64,000 nucleotides of DNA, taken from positions 18,136,184-18,200,183 of the forward strand of contig NC_019867.2 in the NCBI RefSeq assembly GCF_002234675.1. The letters are read 5' to 3'. Made by a program: the position numbers and the translations under genes. Positions 1 through 9,805 of the stretch are shown piece after piece. Under the pieces are notes generated by a model. It did no database searches. It saw only the letters and a list, made by a program, of their open reading frames with translations, and was not told where the DNA came from. Source of the stretch: Oryzias latipes. Taxonomy: Eukaryota > Chordata > Actinopteri > Beloniformes > Adrianichthyidae. The number at the start of each line of letters is the position of its first letter. Position 1 is the first letter of the stretch.

Positions 1-1355
1 TTCATTTTAGTTTTGAGTCATTTGATGCAGTGACATTTTGAAAATTAAAAGGCATTTCTGTTAATTCATTCTAATTGTCAAATTAGACCTTTATAAACGA
101 ATTTTGAATGAAGTTTACCAAATAAATCATTTGGCTTCAGAGACAACTGTGACTTGAACAAATCCAATGAAAAAATTTGAAATTCTTGCTTTTTGCAAAC
201 AAAACAAAACAAAAAGTTTAAAAAAAAACTGGAATGTTCATTTGAACATTTATCACAAGGGCGGGGGGGGGGGTGACAGCGAAAAGGAAAGAATGTCAGT
301 GTAAAACAAAAAACCCATTCATGTTTAGGTTTTCTAGACAACACCACCATGAGAGATCACAGGGCGTAAAGTCCATTGTTTTTTAATGAGCTGCCACTGT
401 TAGCAGGACAGAGCCTTACAACAAAGAGCACTCTAACCCCTAACCCTCAAATGAGGCAGAACAAAAGGCAGAGACAGTTCTGGTTCGGAAAAGTCAAGGT
501 CAGATGTCACTAGTAAATACAAACGTTCAGGCACCAATATAATCAAATGTATGCTAGTCCTCTGTATTAAAGGGGAAAAAACTTTAGAGTTTGTGAGAAA
601 AATAGCAATATTTCAATCAGTCTGTTAGTTCAGATGAAAACGAAAACTCTGTGCACAGAGCCAGAACGTCTGCTTCAAGCCACAAGTGGAAAAAGTAAAA
701 CCACAGTGAAAAGAGACCTAACTTACGACAGAGTTTTAGGGCCACCAAAAAAAAAAAAAGTAAAACGACGTTTTATCTCATAAATCTACGAGATAAAATC
801 TCGTAAATTTCTCGTAAATGAGATCAACAAGGTTCTTCAGTATTTTAAATACACGCTCTGATGAAAACTGAATTTTTGGCATTCTTGTTGCCTTTTTCTA
901 ATGATAGAAAAACAAACATAAAGATTAAGCTAAAAATGTTTCTGAGTATCTTTTATTTAAATTGTTGTGAATCAGACGGAAAAAAAGGCTGGTTGAAAAA
1001 AGAGCTGATCCATGACGTAAAAGGTACGCTTGGCAGGCCACAAGCTCTCTGCTCCGCAACATGGGAGGGAAAGGGGGGCGGGGTTGCTCCACCCCAACTC
1101 TCATGCCCACAATTCAGATGAAATTTCTGATGAACTCTTGCCGCTCTGCAGAAACTATGTCCTAGAAAACGTCACAGGTTTTTGGATTTTGGTAAAAACC
1201 GCACAATCATGATTAAAAGACCACTGGGAAACTTTTACAATAGATTAAAAAAATGATCGGCGTAGGTCTTTTAAGAAGGATGAATTTGTTCTGTTAAAAA
1301 AGAAGAAATACATACTAGAGAAAAAAAACTAAGAAACTTTGAATAGAATGTCAAC
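1..1355. other. Non-coding sequence left of the lone hectd4 exon, copy A
   Basis: No exon could be supported here. It is AT-rich and contains a G-run near 264-273 and a MITE fragment near 724. The same sequence recurs at 21,366-22,718. Short open frames on both strands are interrupted differently in the two copies, so they are not likely coding. Confidence 0.6.
724..835. repeat. MITE fragment, copy A
   Basis: The stretch begins with the same roughly 23-base terminal sequence as the complete MITE at 36,147-36,519. It continues with an A-run and short palindromic units built on the words ctcgtaaat and acgagataaa. The opposite terminal repeat was not found, so it is read as a truncated member. 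The duplicate sits at about 22,090-22,200. Confidence 0.55.
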
Positions 1356-1907
1356 CTGGCACATGCAAGAGCCACTAGAGCAGCAGCAGCATTTTCCCTC
1401 TGCCTCTGTGTGTGGAGAGCCTGTGAACGTCCCTGCCCGTGAGGCTGGCCTGACTCCTGAGCGCCATCTTCCAGCCAGGAGCACAGGAGTCCTCCAGCCC
1501 ATTGAGACAGTCGGAGGGTTCTTTGCTGAGGCTGAGAGGCTGGCAATCCCGCAGGCAGGACAGGAGGACTTCAGCCGTGACCCCGCAGAGCGCCGGGTCG
1601 CTGCGAGTTTGGGACTGAAGAAGGGGGAAGACTAACAGCAGGCCAACGCGGGAAGTGAAGGGAGCCTGTTCGGGTTGCTGGAGCAGACCTTGTCTTTTGA
1701 GCAAGGCTAAGTCTCCTCGTCAGCCCTTCCGGTTCCCTCCCGTTTCTGCTGCTCCTCCAAAGCCAGCTGCCCATTGCGCCCCCCACAGGCCACACAGAGC
1801 ATGAGGCGGTACTCCCAGCAGACGGGCATATGCGTTGCTCTGATTCCCGCAGACTGCACGAAGGCGCTCTGCAAGTTCTACTGGTTCTTGGTTTCAAATG
1901 TCAGAAT
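1356..1907 (-). pseudogene. hectd4: Lone internal hectd4 exon, copy A (frame-broken)
   Basis: This matches the open 554-base exon at 22,719-23,272 and keeps the same flanking splice signals (acceptor at the right, donor gttgac at the left). It is only 552 bases long because of about six single-base insertions and deletions, mostly in runs of C or G, so its reading frame is broken several times. The encoded segment is leucine-rich and helical-looking, with no motif I can name, and resembles the middle of the HECTD4 amino-terminal half. It lies on the far side of sds from the rest of hectd4. The indels may be real decay or unpolished sequence. Confidence 0.6.
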
Positions 1908-2196
1908 CTATGGAACAAAACAAAAACAAAGAGAGAAATAAAGTCAAGTATATGTTTATAATAACCTCTGTAAGGTCTGTGATAACAATAATTTAAAAAT
2001 GACATAGTTCAGTGAAAAGTAAATGATGAATAACAAGGAGGAAGAATTTTTCAGTTGAAAAATTAATACAACTTTTGTAATGAAAAACCAAAAAACGTTT
2101 TTTTTTTTACTTTAACATTGTATGGCCCGCTGACGCAACCCGCCTTCCATGCCCAACTCACCGCCCACCTTTGATCAAGGATAGTCAAAGCTGCAC

Positions 2197-2406
2197 ATGC
2201 TAATTATGCTAACTGTGCTAGTTATGCTAATATGGCTAAAATTGCTAGCATTGCGATCAGCATTATCAACTGTCTCAAAAAAAACACATTTCTTAAAATG
2301 CTAATTATGCTAACTATGCTAGTTATGCTAATATGGCTAAATTGCTAGCATTGCGATCAGCATCATCAACTGACAGAAAAACACATTGCTTAAGATGCTA
2401 ATTAAG
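2197..2406. repeat. Degenerate tandem repeat, copy A
   Basis: A block of about 75 bases built from the words gctaattatgct, gctagttatgct and gctagcattgcgatcagcat occurs twice with about 100 bases between starts, followed by a partial third start near 2,395. The second block in copy A has one A fewer in a short run. The matching repeat in copy B is at 23,573-23,740 and differs by several substitutions. It lies just ahead of a Tc1 relic and may be part of that element. Confidence 0.6.
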
Positions 2407-2480
2407 CAACGGTATTGAGAGATTTTGGGCTAAAAACCTCTTTCCCATCTGCGAGAGCAATAACGATAAAAAAGTGACAG

Positions 2481-2742
2481 GATTTTCCAGCATGACGACA
2501 ATCCCAAACAGACCACCCGGACAACGAAGGAACTACGTTAAAACCATTTCAAGGTTCTAAACGGGTCTAGCCAGTCTCCAGACCTCAATCCAACAGTGAA
2601 TCTGTGGAGGGAGTTGAAAGTCTGTGTCACCCAGCGACAGAGCTCTTTAGAAGAACTGCATGGGAGGATGGACCAAAATAGTAGCCATGTGAAGCAATCT
2701 GGTAAAGACCTTCAGGAAATATTTAACCCCTGTCACTGAAAC
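2481..2742 (+). pseudogene. Tc1/mariner transposase relic, copy A
   Basis: One frame reads through the Tc1 landmark SPDLNP, then NLWRELK and a typical helical tail rich in Q, S and E, which are the carboxy-terminal part of Tc1-family transposases. A degenerate asparagine-aspartate-proline stretch precedes it. Everything upstream of the catalytic core is missing, and frame changes are present, so the fragment cannot be active. Its duplicate is at 23,838-24,104. Confidence 0.75.
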
Positions 2743-3624
2743 CAGGGTTATATTACAAACAAATGAGCTGAACTTTTTCATTGTCCATTTTTTATTATAC
2801 TTAAAAATCATAAAATGTTATTTACATTTATTTACATTCTGTCTCTCACTGTTGAAGTGTATAAATAAAGAAACATTACAGAGATCTCATCTTTGTAAGT
2901 GGCACAAATTGCAGAGTCAGTAATTGACAAATGCTTTTTCACAATGTGTCTTCATAATTTTTGTTTACGGAGCCAGATTTCTTTAAGTTTGTTACATAAA
3001 TTTGCTCATATTGCTCCACAATCAGCTTTTCCCCAAATAATTCTTAGTTTTAGATTGCCAGCTTAATTGAATATAATAACTGCAGACATGCAGACAAGGT
3101 AAATCAACACAAACAGCTTTGGAATTGTTAATATATTCTGCATGTGTAAATCCTTAGCAGTGGATCGTTTAAGAAATCTTCCATTAGACTTCTGCATCAA
3201 ACAATGTAAACAATAATGCTGTGCAAAGGTGATGACTAAGGTTTTTGTGATGTGACCTTTTTTAAGCAAATCAGAGTAGGAGGGTTGGATTCAGCACAAA
3301 CATAGTCATTTTTGCTAACATGATGCTTTAGATCTAAAACAGAAATAAACCCATGTGGTGTAAATTAAATGGAAAATAAGCCAAAGAATTTAGGATTTAA
3401 ATATTTTATGATTGTACCCAAATCATCCAATTATTAATTTCTGTATTTTTCTTGTTAAATTAATTTATACATAAATAAGTATTATTTATAATAATATTAT
3501 TATTATAATTGTGATTTATTAATGATAAACTTTGCTTCAAGTTTTAAGGTATGTAGAAATGTTGAATCTTATTTTTTTTAATAAATTTGTAATAAAGACA
3601 GATTATTGTGGTGTGCAGTAAAAT
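2743..3624. other. AT-rich non-coding stretch, copy A
   Basis: It contains short A/T microsatellite-like tracts near 3,470-3,510 and no supported gene. A 68-codon minus-strand frame is preserved in copy B, but it has no recognisable product and the copies are too young for conservation to mean much. Confidence 0.5.
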
Positions 3625-3629
3625 GTGAC

Positions 3630-4111
3630 TGTCACGGTGCCTCCGGCAAACCCCTCCTCCTCATCAGCTCCACCTGATGCCTCCAGCTGCGCCTCCTCAT
3701 CCTCATCAGCCGGCAGACTTTTAAGGAGACCACGGACCTGTAACCGACGCTAGTTCGTTGTACTCCTACGGTGCATCTCCTGGCCTCTCCTTGATTCTAG
3801 CCCTTGCCTGTCTCATGCTCTCGACTAATAGCTTTGTCTTTGCATTCACTCCAGGACCTCGCCTTCCTGTGGAACTTACCCGGTTACGGTTCATCTCTGG
3901 CCGTCTCACCCTGACGATCTCTGGCTCCATCTCAGATCACGCGGTTGCTGCCAGCAAGACCCTTCAACCACACCTTGGGCTACCTGGAAAGATTCTGGAA
4001 CTCAACAATATCCTGACTTTCTTATCAAACGTCATTATTACTCACCTCACTGCCTGCCGAGTCTCCTTCCGGGTTCCAGCACCTGAGTCGCTACGCCTGC
4101 TACCCATGACA
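3630..4111 (+). repeat. 5' LTR, copy A element
   Basis: It starts tgtcacgg and ends ccatgaca, giving the usual TG...CA ends, and is 482 bp long. The last six bases (atgaca) contain the ATG that opens the gag frame, so the gag start sits inside the LTR. Confidence 0.93.
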
Positions 4112-5128
4112 GAACGAATTAGCCCTTCACCCGACTCAGCTGACCCGGAAGGACTCCGCCATGCCATCACCCAACAAGGTATGTTGCTCAATCGTCAGTC
4201 CAACGCCCTCTCACAAATGTCCATTGCTCAACAGGAGTTATTCCGTCGTTTGGACAACATCACGCACACTCTGGCCGGAGTTACGGGCCAAGCTTATAGT
4301 TCCACCGCCGCTGCTACACCCCCTGCTTCCGATGACCTCACCATCGTCACTTCCGCTTCCCCGGAGGAAAACATCCGGTCGCAGCCTGAACCGTTCTACG
4401 GTGACGTAGAAGCATGCGGCGGTTTCCTATTACAGTGCCGTCTACTCTTTCAACAAGCACCCCGGTATTATCACTCTGATCAGCGCAAGATCTCCTTAGT
4501 TGTCAATTCACTCCGCAGTAAAGCTCTTGAGTGGGCTCAGGCCTTTTTAGCCACCAATCCACTCTCTCATCTCCCTTTTGACCAATTCATTGGTGAATTT
4601 CGACTCGTTTTCGACCAGCCACGCAAACAGGAAGAAGCTACCCGGCGGTTACTCAGCCTCAAGCAGAGTAACCGTGCGGTGAGTGATCACATCATAGACT
4701 TCCGTATTTTGGCGGCTGAGGCGGGTTGGCCGGACATTGCTCTCAAGGGTATCTTCTATCAATCCCTGAACGAAAAAATCAAAGATCATTCATGTACCCA
4801 ACCCGAAGCTGATAATTTTGAAGAGCTTGTGACCGCCGCGCTCCGCTCTGACATACGGCTCCGTGAGCGTCAGGCAGAACGGAGTTTAACTCCAAGTCAA
4901 CCCCCTTCTGATGTTCCTCATCGTCCCTTTCTGGTTCACCGACCTACGGCCGCTGGCGCCGACACCCCTATCACCTTCGCTGACGAACCCATGCAGATAG
5001 GACATTCGAAAATCTCCCCCGAAGAAAGGCTTAAACGCCGCAACGAAGGTTTATGTTTTTATTGCGGAGATGCCAGCCACACTGTCTCACACTGTCCCGT
5101 TCGTTTAAACTCCCGAACCCCTCGCTAG
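4106..5128 (+). CDS. gag: gag of sushi-like retrotransposon, copy A
   Basis: It encodes a 340-residue capsid/nucleocapsid polyprotein. I start it at the ATG at the very end of the 5' LTR; the open frame continues upstream into the LTR, but that part is non-coding in the 3' LTR copy. Around residues 90-210 is the retrotransposon gag region (FYGDVEACGGFLLQ and what follows), which forms the capsid lattice. Near the end is one CCHC zinc knuckle (C-X2-C-X4-H-X4-C, starting CFYCGD), which binds RNA. The frame is open and nearly identical in the second copy, in contrast to the broken pol. Whether any protein is made is unknown. Confidence 0.85.
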   Translation: MTERISPSPDSADPEGLRHAITQQGMLLNRQSNALSQMSIAQQELFRRLDNITHTLAGVTGQAYSSTAAATPPASDDLTIVTSASPEENIRSQPEPFYGDVEACGGFLLQCRLLFQQAPRYYHSDQRKISLVVNSLRSKALEWAQAFLATNPLSHLPFDQFIGEFRLVFDQPRKQEEATRRLLSLKQSNRAVSDHIIDFRILAAEAGWPDIALKGIFYQSLNEKIKDHSCTQPEADNFEELVTAALRSDIRLRERQAERSLTPSQPPSDVPHRPFLVHRPTAAGADTPITFADEPMQIGHSKISPEERLKRRNEGLCFYCGDASHTVSHCPVRLNSRTPR

Positions 5129-8100
5129 GTGACAGGTCGCGAGGGGACCTGTCGGAAAAGACCACTGAGCCTTTCCTGTTCATGCCTGTCAAGTTTTCAT
5201 GTCTTAACCAAGTTCATGAATGTAACGCCCTAATTGATTTTGGAGCTGAACACAGCCTTATAGATTCTAATCTCGTTAGTCAAATTACGGGTTGAAACCA
5301 TAGTCACTCCTGTTAAGGCCGCCAGTTTGGGGGGTAAATTACTTTCTAAGATCACTCAACGTACGGAACCTATCCAGCTTATTTCGTCTGGTAATCACCG
5401 CGAGTACCATCAGTTCTTTGTCACCAACTCTCCTCAAACCCCGGTTATCTTAGGTTTTTCCTGGTTGCGTCAACATAACTCCCAAATAGACTGGTCTAAG
5501 TCTCGGGTTGTTAACTGGAGTACTTTTTGCATGGCTAATTGTTTACATTCTGCTCTTCCCTCCTCGGTCACTGTCAAATTCCCAGAACAGGAGGATGTTG
5601 ATTTGTCTAAAGTTCTGTCTCGTTATCTTGATCTCAAAGCTGTGTTCAGTAAGTCAAAGGCCTGTGCTCTACCACCTCATAGGCCTTATGACTGCAGCAT
5701 CGAACTCCTCAGTGGAGCCCCCCTTCCAAAAGGGAAGTTATTTAATCTATCTGGACCTGAGAAACTCTCCATGGAGAGTTACATTCAGGAAGCTCTCTCT
5801 CTCGGTCACATCCGCCCATCTTCATCACCTGTTGGAGCGGGGTTTTTCTTCGTTGAGAAAAAAAAATAAGACCCTCAGACCCTGTATTGACTACCGTGAG
5901 CTAAACCAGATAACTGTAAAGGATAAATACTCCCTTCCCCTTATGAACTCCGTCTTTGATTCCGTCCAGGGAGCCAATATTTTCTCAAAATTAGACCTTC
6001 GCAACGCATAGCATCTCGTCAGGGTTTGAAAGGGGGACGAGTGGAAGACCGCCTTTAATACCCCTCTCGGACATTATGAATACCTAGTCATGCCCTTTGG
6101 CCTCACTAACGCCCCTGCCATTTTTCAGCGTCTTGTTAACAACGTCCTGCGGGATTTTCTGAACCGTTTCGTTTTCATCTACCTGGATGATATTCTCATT
6201 TACTCCAACAACCCTGCTGAACATCGTCACCACTTCCGGCTTGTCCTCGAGCGTTTATTGGAAAACAAGCTTTTTGTTAAAGCCGAGAAATGTGAATTCC
6301 ATGCTGATTCTGTAGCTTTTTTGGGTTACATTCTCGAGGCTGGCCAGATCAAACCAGACCCTTCAAAACTTCAAGCCGTTTCTGAATGGGAAATTCCCCA
6401 ATCTCGCAAAAAGCTATAACAGTTTTTGGGTTTCGCCAACTTCTATAGGAGATTCATAAGGAATTACAGTAGTATCGCAGCCCCACTCACCCAACTTACT
6501 TCTGTCAAGGTCCCCTATGTTTGGAACCCAGCCGCCGACTCGGCTTTCCAAAACCTTAAAAAACTGTTTACTTCAGCTCCCATTCTCATACAACCCGATA
6601 TTCACAAACAATTTATTGTTGAAGTTGATGCCTCAAACTCTGGGGTAGGAGCCGTATTATCCCAGCGTGAATCACCATCTGGCAAACCTAAACCCTGTGC
6701 CTTCTTTTCAAGAAAACTCAGCCCTGCAGAACGTAATTACGACGTCGGCAATAGAGAACTACTGGCCATCAAGCTTGCACTAGGGGAATTGAGACATTGG
6801 TTGGAGGGGGCAGAACAACCGTTTATTGTGTGGACTGACCATAAAAACCTGGCCTACCTACGTTCAGCCAAGAGACTCAACTCCAGACAGGCCCGTTGGT
6901 GTCTGTTTTTCGACAGATTTTGTTTTACCATCACCTATCGTCCAGGCAGCAAGAACGGAAAACCTGATGCCCTGTCTTGGAAATACAGCACCACTGACGG
7001 ATTTGCTACACCACCCATCATTCCGGACTCTCTATTTGTGGGCAACCTCACGTGGGACATTGAAGCGAGAGTACAACAGGCCCAAGGTGAGAAACCTGAT
7101 ACTATTGACTGTCCACCTGGTACCCTGTTTGTTCCCGATAGACTCAGATCGGACGTCATCACCTGGGGCCACTCGTCTAAAATCGGGTGCCACAGTTGCG
7201 TTCGCGGCACCCTCCTGCTTTGAAAGCGTCGATTCTACTGGCCTTCCATGGAGGACGACGTACGCGAATACGTCGCTGCCTGTACCACCTGTGCCAGGGC
7301 CAAGTCATCCAACTCACCTCCTGCTGGTCATCTCCATCCTCCATCTACACCTAGTCGACCCTGGTCCCACATCGCCGTTGATTTCGTCACTGGACTGCCT
7401 CCTTCTCAGGGTTTTACGGTTGTTTTCACCATCATTGACCGTTTTTCTAAAGCTGCTCATTTCATCCCTCTCTCTCAACTGCCCACAGCCACCGAAACAG
7501 CCAATATCCTGATTAATCATGTTTTTCGTCATCATGGCATACCATCCGACATTGTTTCTGACCGAGGTCCACAATTCACATCCCAAGTCTGGAAGGCTTT
7601 TTGCTCCGCCCTCGGAGCCTCCATCAGCCTCTCGTCGGGGTATCATCCCCAATCTATCGGTCAGGGCGAAAGGGCCAATCAGGAGCTTGAGGCTTCCCTA
7701 CGCTGTCTGGTGGCCCAGAACCAGGGGGACTGGTCGGATTTCCTCGTATGGGTGGAATACGCTCACAACAACCATCCTTCAGCAGCTACGGGTATGACAC
7801 CTTTTGAGGCATCATTGGGCTATTCACCACCCTTGTTTCCCACCCAGGAGCTCGATCTGGCAGTGCCCTCCGTACAGCTCCATCTCCAGCGCTGCCAGGA
7901 TGTTTGGCGCCAGGCTCGGGCTGCTCTCCTTCGTACTAAGGAGAGCAACTGCCAGGTCGCGAATCGCCACAGGGTGGTGAGTCCCTCTTACCAGCCAGGG
8001 CAACAGGTGTGGCTCTCATCTAAGAACATTCCTCTCCAAGCTACGTCCTGTAAGTTGGCTCCCCGCTACATTGGGCCCTTTACCATCGACCGTATCGTCA

Positions 8101-8429
8101 ACCCCAACTGTGTCAGCCTCAAGTTACCTGCTGCCCTCAAGATCCATCCTTCGTTCCATGTGTCCCAAATCAAGCCCTTCCGCCAAAGCTCCCTTTGCCC
8201 GCCGTCTGCTTCCCCACCACCCGCCCGGCTCATCGATGGCGCCCCGGCCTTTACTGCTAGCCGAATTCTGGACGTACGGCGCCGGGGTCGCGGTTTTCTA
8301 TATCTGGTGGATTGGGAGGGCTACGGCCCAGAGGAACGGTCGTGGGTATCTCGCTCCCTCATATTGGACCCCTCTCTCATCAACGACTTCCCCCTGGAGG
8401 CTGTCGTGGGTGGGGGGGGGGGGGGGTAC
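5129..8429 (+). pseudogene. pol: Broken pol of sushi-like retrotransposon, copy A
   Basis: Domains in order: aspartic protease near 5,200-5,600 (active-site triad reads D-F-G, not D-S/T-G); reverse transcriptase 5,720-6,470 with an intact YLDD; RNase H 6,480-7,000; integrase 7,215-8,100 with an HHCC-like finger and the D,D-35-E residues in VDFVTG, SDRGPQF and ERANQE; chromodomain 8,240-8,390 ([14 protein letters not shown]). Breaks seen: stop at 5,293-5,295 with a frame change after it, frame change near 5,860 in an A-run, stops at 6,009-6,011 and about 6,027, 6,417-6,419 and 7,221-7,223. The same breaks are in copy B, so the element was dead before duplication. The last frame runs on into the 3' LTR. 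Confidence 0.9.
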
Positions 8430-8914
8430 TGTCACGGTGCCCCCGGCAAATCACTCCTCCTCATCAGCTCCACCACCTGATGCCTCCAGCTGCGCCTCCT
8501 CATCCTCATCAGCCGGCAGACTCTTAAGGAGACCACGGACCTGTAACCGACGCTAGTTCGTTGTACTCCTACGGTGCATCTCCTGGCCTCTCCTTGATTC
8601 TAGCCCTTGCCTGTCTCATGCTCTCAACTGATAGCTTTGTCTTTGCATTCACTCCAGGACCTCGCCTTCCTGTGGAACTTACCCGGTTACGGTTCATCTC
8701 TCGCCGTCTCACCCTGACGATCTCTGGCTCCATCTCGGATCACGCGGTTGCTGCCAGCAAGACCCTTCAACCACACCTTGGGCTACCTGGAAAGATTCTG
8801 GAACTCAACAATATCCTGACTATCTTATGAAACGTCATTATTACTCACCTCACTGCCTGCCGAGTCTCCTTCCGGGTTCCAGTACCTGAGTCGCTACGCC
8901 TACTAGCCATGACA
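8430..8914 (+). repeat. 3' LTR, copy A element
   Basis: It is 485 bp, with TG...CA ends, preceded directly by a long G-run that serves as the polypurine tract. It differs from the 5' LTR mainly near its start and end. Confidence 0.93.
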
Positions 8915-8919
8915 GTGAC

Positions 8920-9540
8920 AACGTGTTTTTTTTTTTTTTTAATCATAGACAGAGAAGCCACAAAGGAATGTTTGAAAACAGCAAATTTAGGTTGTGTAGC
9001 TTAAGACAAACAGATTAAAGAGAAGGTGGCTCACAAAGCTTTTATTTATTTATTTAAATGCTGTTAAAAAAATAACAGTCTTTAGAGTTCTAGGGGAATC
9101 AATAGAGCCTTTTTGTGGTTAACGAATCATGTGACTTCTCTACAGGAAGTAATCTTTACTTCAACTGAAAAAAACTATAACTGACCAATCAAAAACACTT
9201 TTTATAAATAAATAACATGACATGACAACAAAATCAGATCATCTAGCTGTTTTGACACGAAACCATCTGTGGAGAAATAGATAATGAAAATGAACAAAAA
9301 GATTTAAAAAAAAGTCAAAGTTGGGCTTGTATGTATGAACTGATTTCATGAAATGTCTCCTAAATGTGCTGAGTCAGTGTTTGTAGTCCTCATTTTTGTT
9401 TACAGCACATAGTTAAAGCACAAGTTTAGACTAGATGGAGTATCCATAGTTTAAAGTCTGATGAAATGGAATAAAAGACAAAAGGGAATGATCTTCGGAC
9501 CCCCATCTAAACACTCAGTGGGCGGGGTCAGCTGACAGAA
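8920..9540. other. Intergenic stretch between retrotransposon and sds, copy A
   Basis: A T-run follows the retrotransposon, then AT-rich sequence. I see no gene. It is repeated at about 30,523-31,140. Confidence 0.5.
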
Positions 9541-9550
9541 AGCCTGAAGC

Positions 9551-9678
9551 TGATTGGTCTGGAGATGTGCTTCCTGTGCCAAGCCCACAACAAAGCAGGT
9601 ATAAAGGGATTTCACATCAGTTAAGGGGCATCACAAGCATCAAAATCTACCAGATTCTTCTTGCTGCACCTGTTCCAG
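9551..9678 (+). promoter_or_regulatory. sds: sds promoter and non-coding exon 1, copy A
   Basis: A TATA box (tataaag, 9,600-9,606) has an ATTGG (inverted CCAAT) box about 45 bases upstream at 9,551-9,555. Transcription probably starts near 9,630. Exon 1 is non-coding and ends at 9,678 before a gtaagc donor; the start codon lies in exon 2. A TATA-type promoter fits a strongly regulated liver enzyme gene. The whole arrangement recurs in copy B with a TATA box at 31,201-31,207. Confidence 0.6.
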
Positions 9679-9805
9679 GTAAGCTGAACTTGAATATCTA
9701 TGGACAGATGTTGGGATGAGCATCAAGAAGAACCTCATCAAGTTAAAATAATTTCCTCTGGAGCTTTGTTCGAATATTTGTAATTCAATGTTTGTGTTCC
9801 ATCAG

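Larger units (their letters stand above)
3625..8919 (+). mobile_element. Ty3/Gypsy chromovirus (sushi-like) LTR retrotransposon, copy A
   Basis: A complete-length element lies between two direct repeats of the 5-bp target site gtgac (3,625-3,629 and 8,915-8,919). Order: 5' LTR, gag, protease, reverse transcriptase, RNase H, integrase, chromodomain, a G-rich polypurine tract near 8,407-8,427, 3' LTR. The chromodomain and the gag type place it with chromoviruses of the sushi group, the source of the RTL/PEG10 family in mammals. pol is broken by several stops and frame changes. The LTRs differ from each other at about 13 sites plus a 3-bp indel, far more than the two genomic copies of the element differ, so it inserted well before the duplication. 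Confidence 0.93.

Noticed and set aside
3063-3269. 68-codon minus-strand frame preserved in both duplication copies
   Set aside because: The copies are too similar for preservation to be informative, there is no recognisable domain, and the base composition is that of AT-rich non-coding DNA.
3758-4105. Extension of gag upstream through the LTR
   Set aside because: The same LTR sequence at the 3' end of the element is non-coding, so the long frame there is chance; the ATG at the LTR end is a better start.
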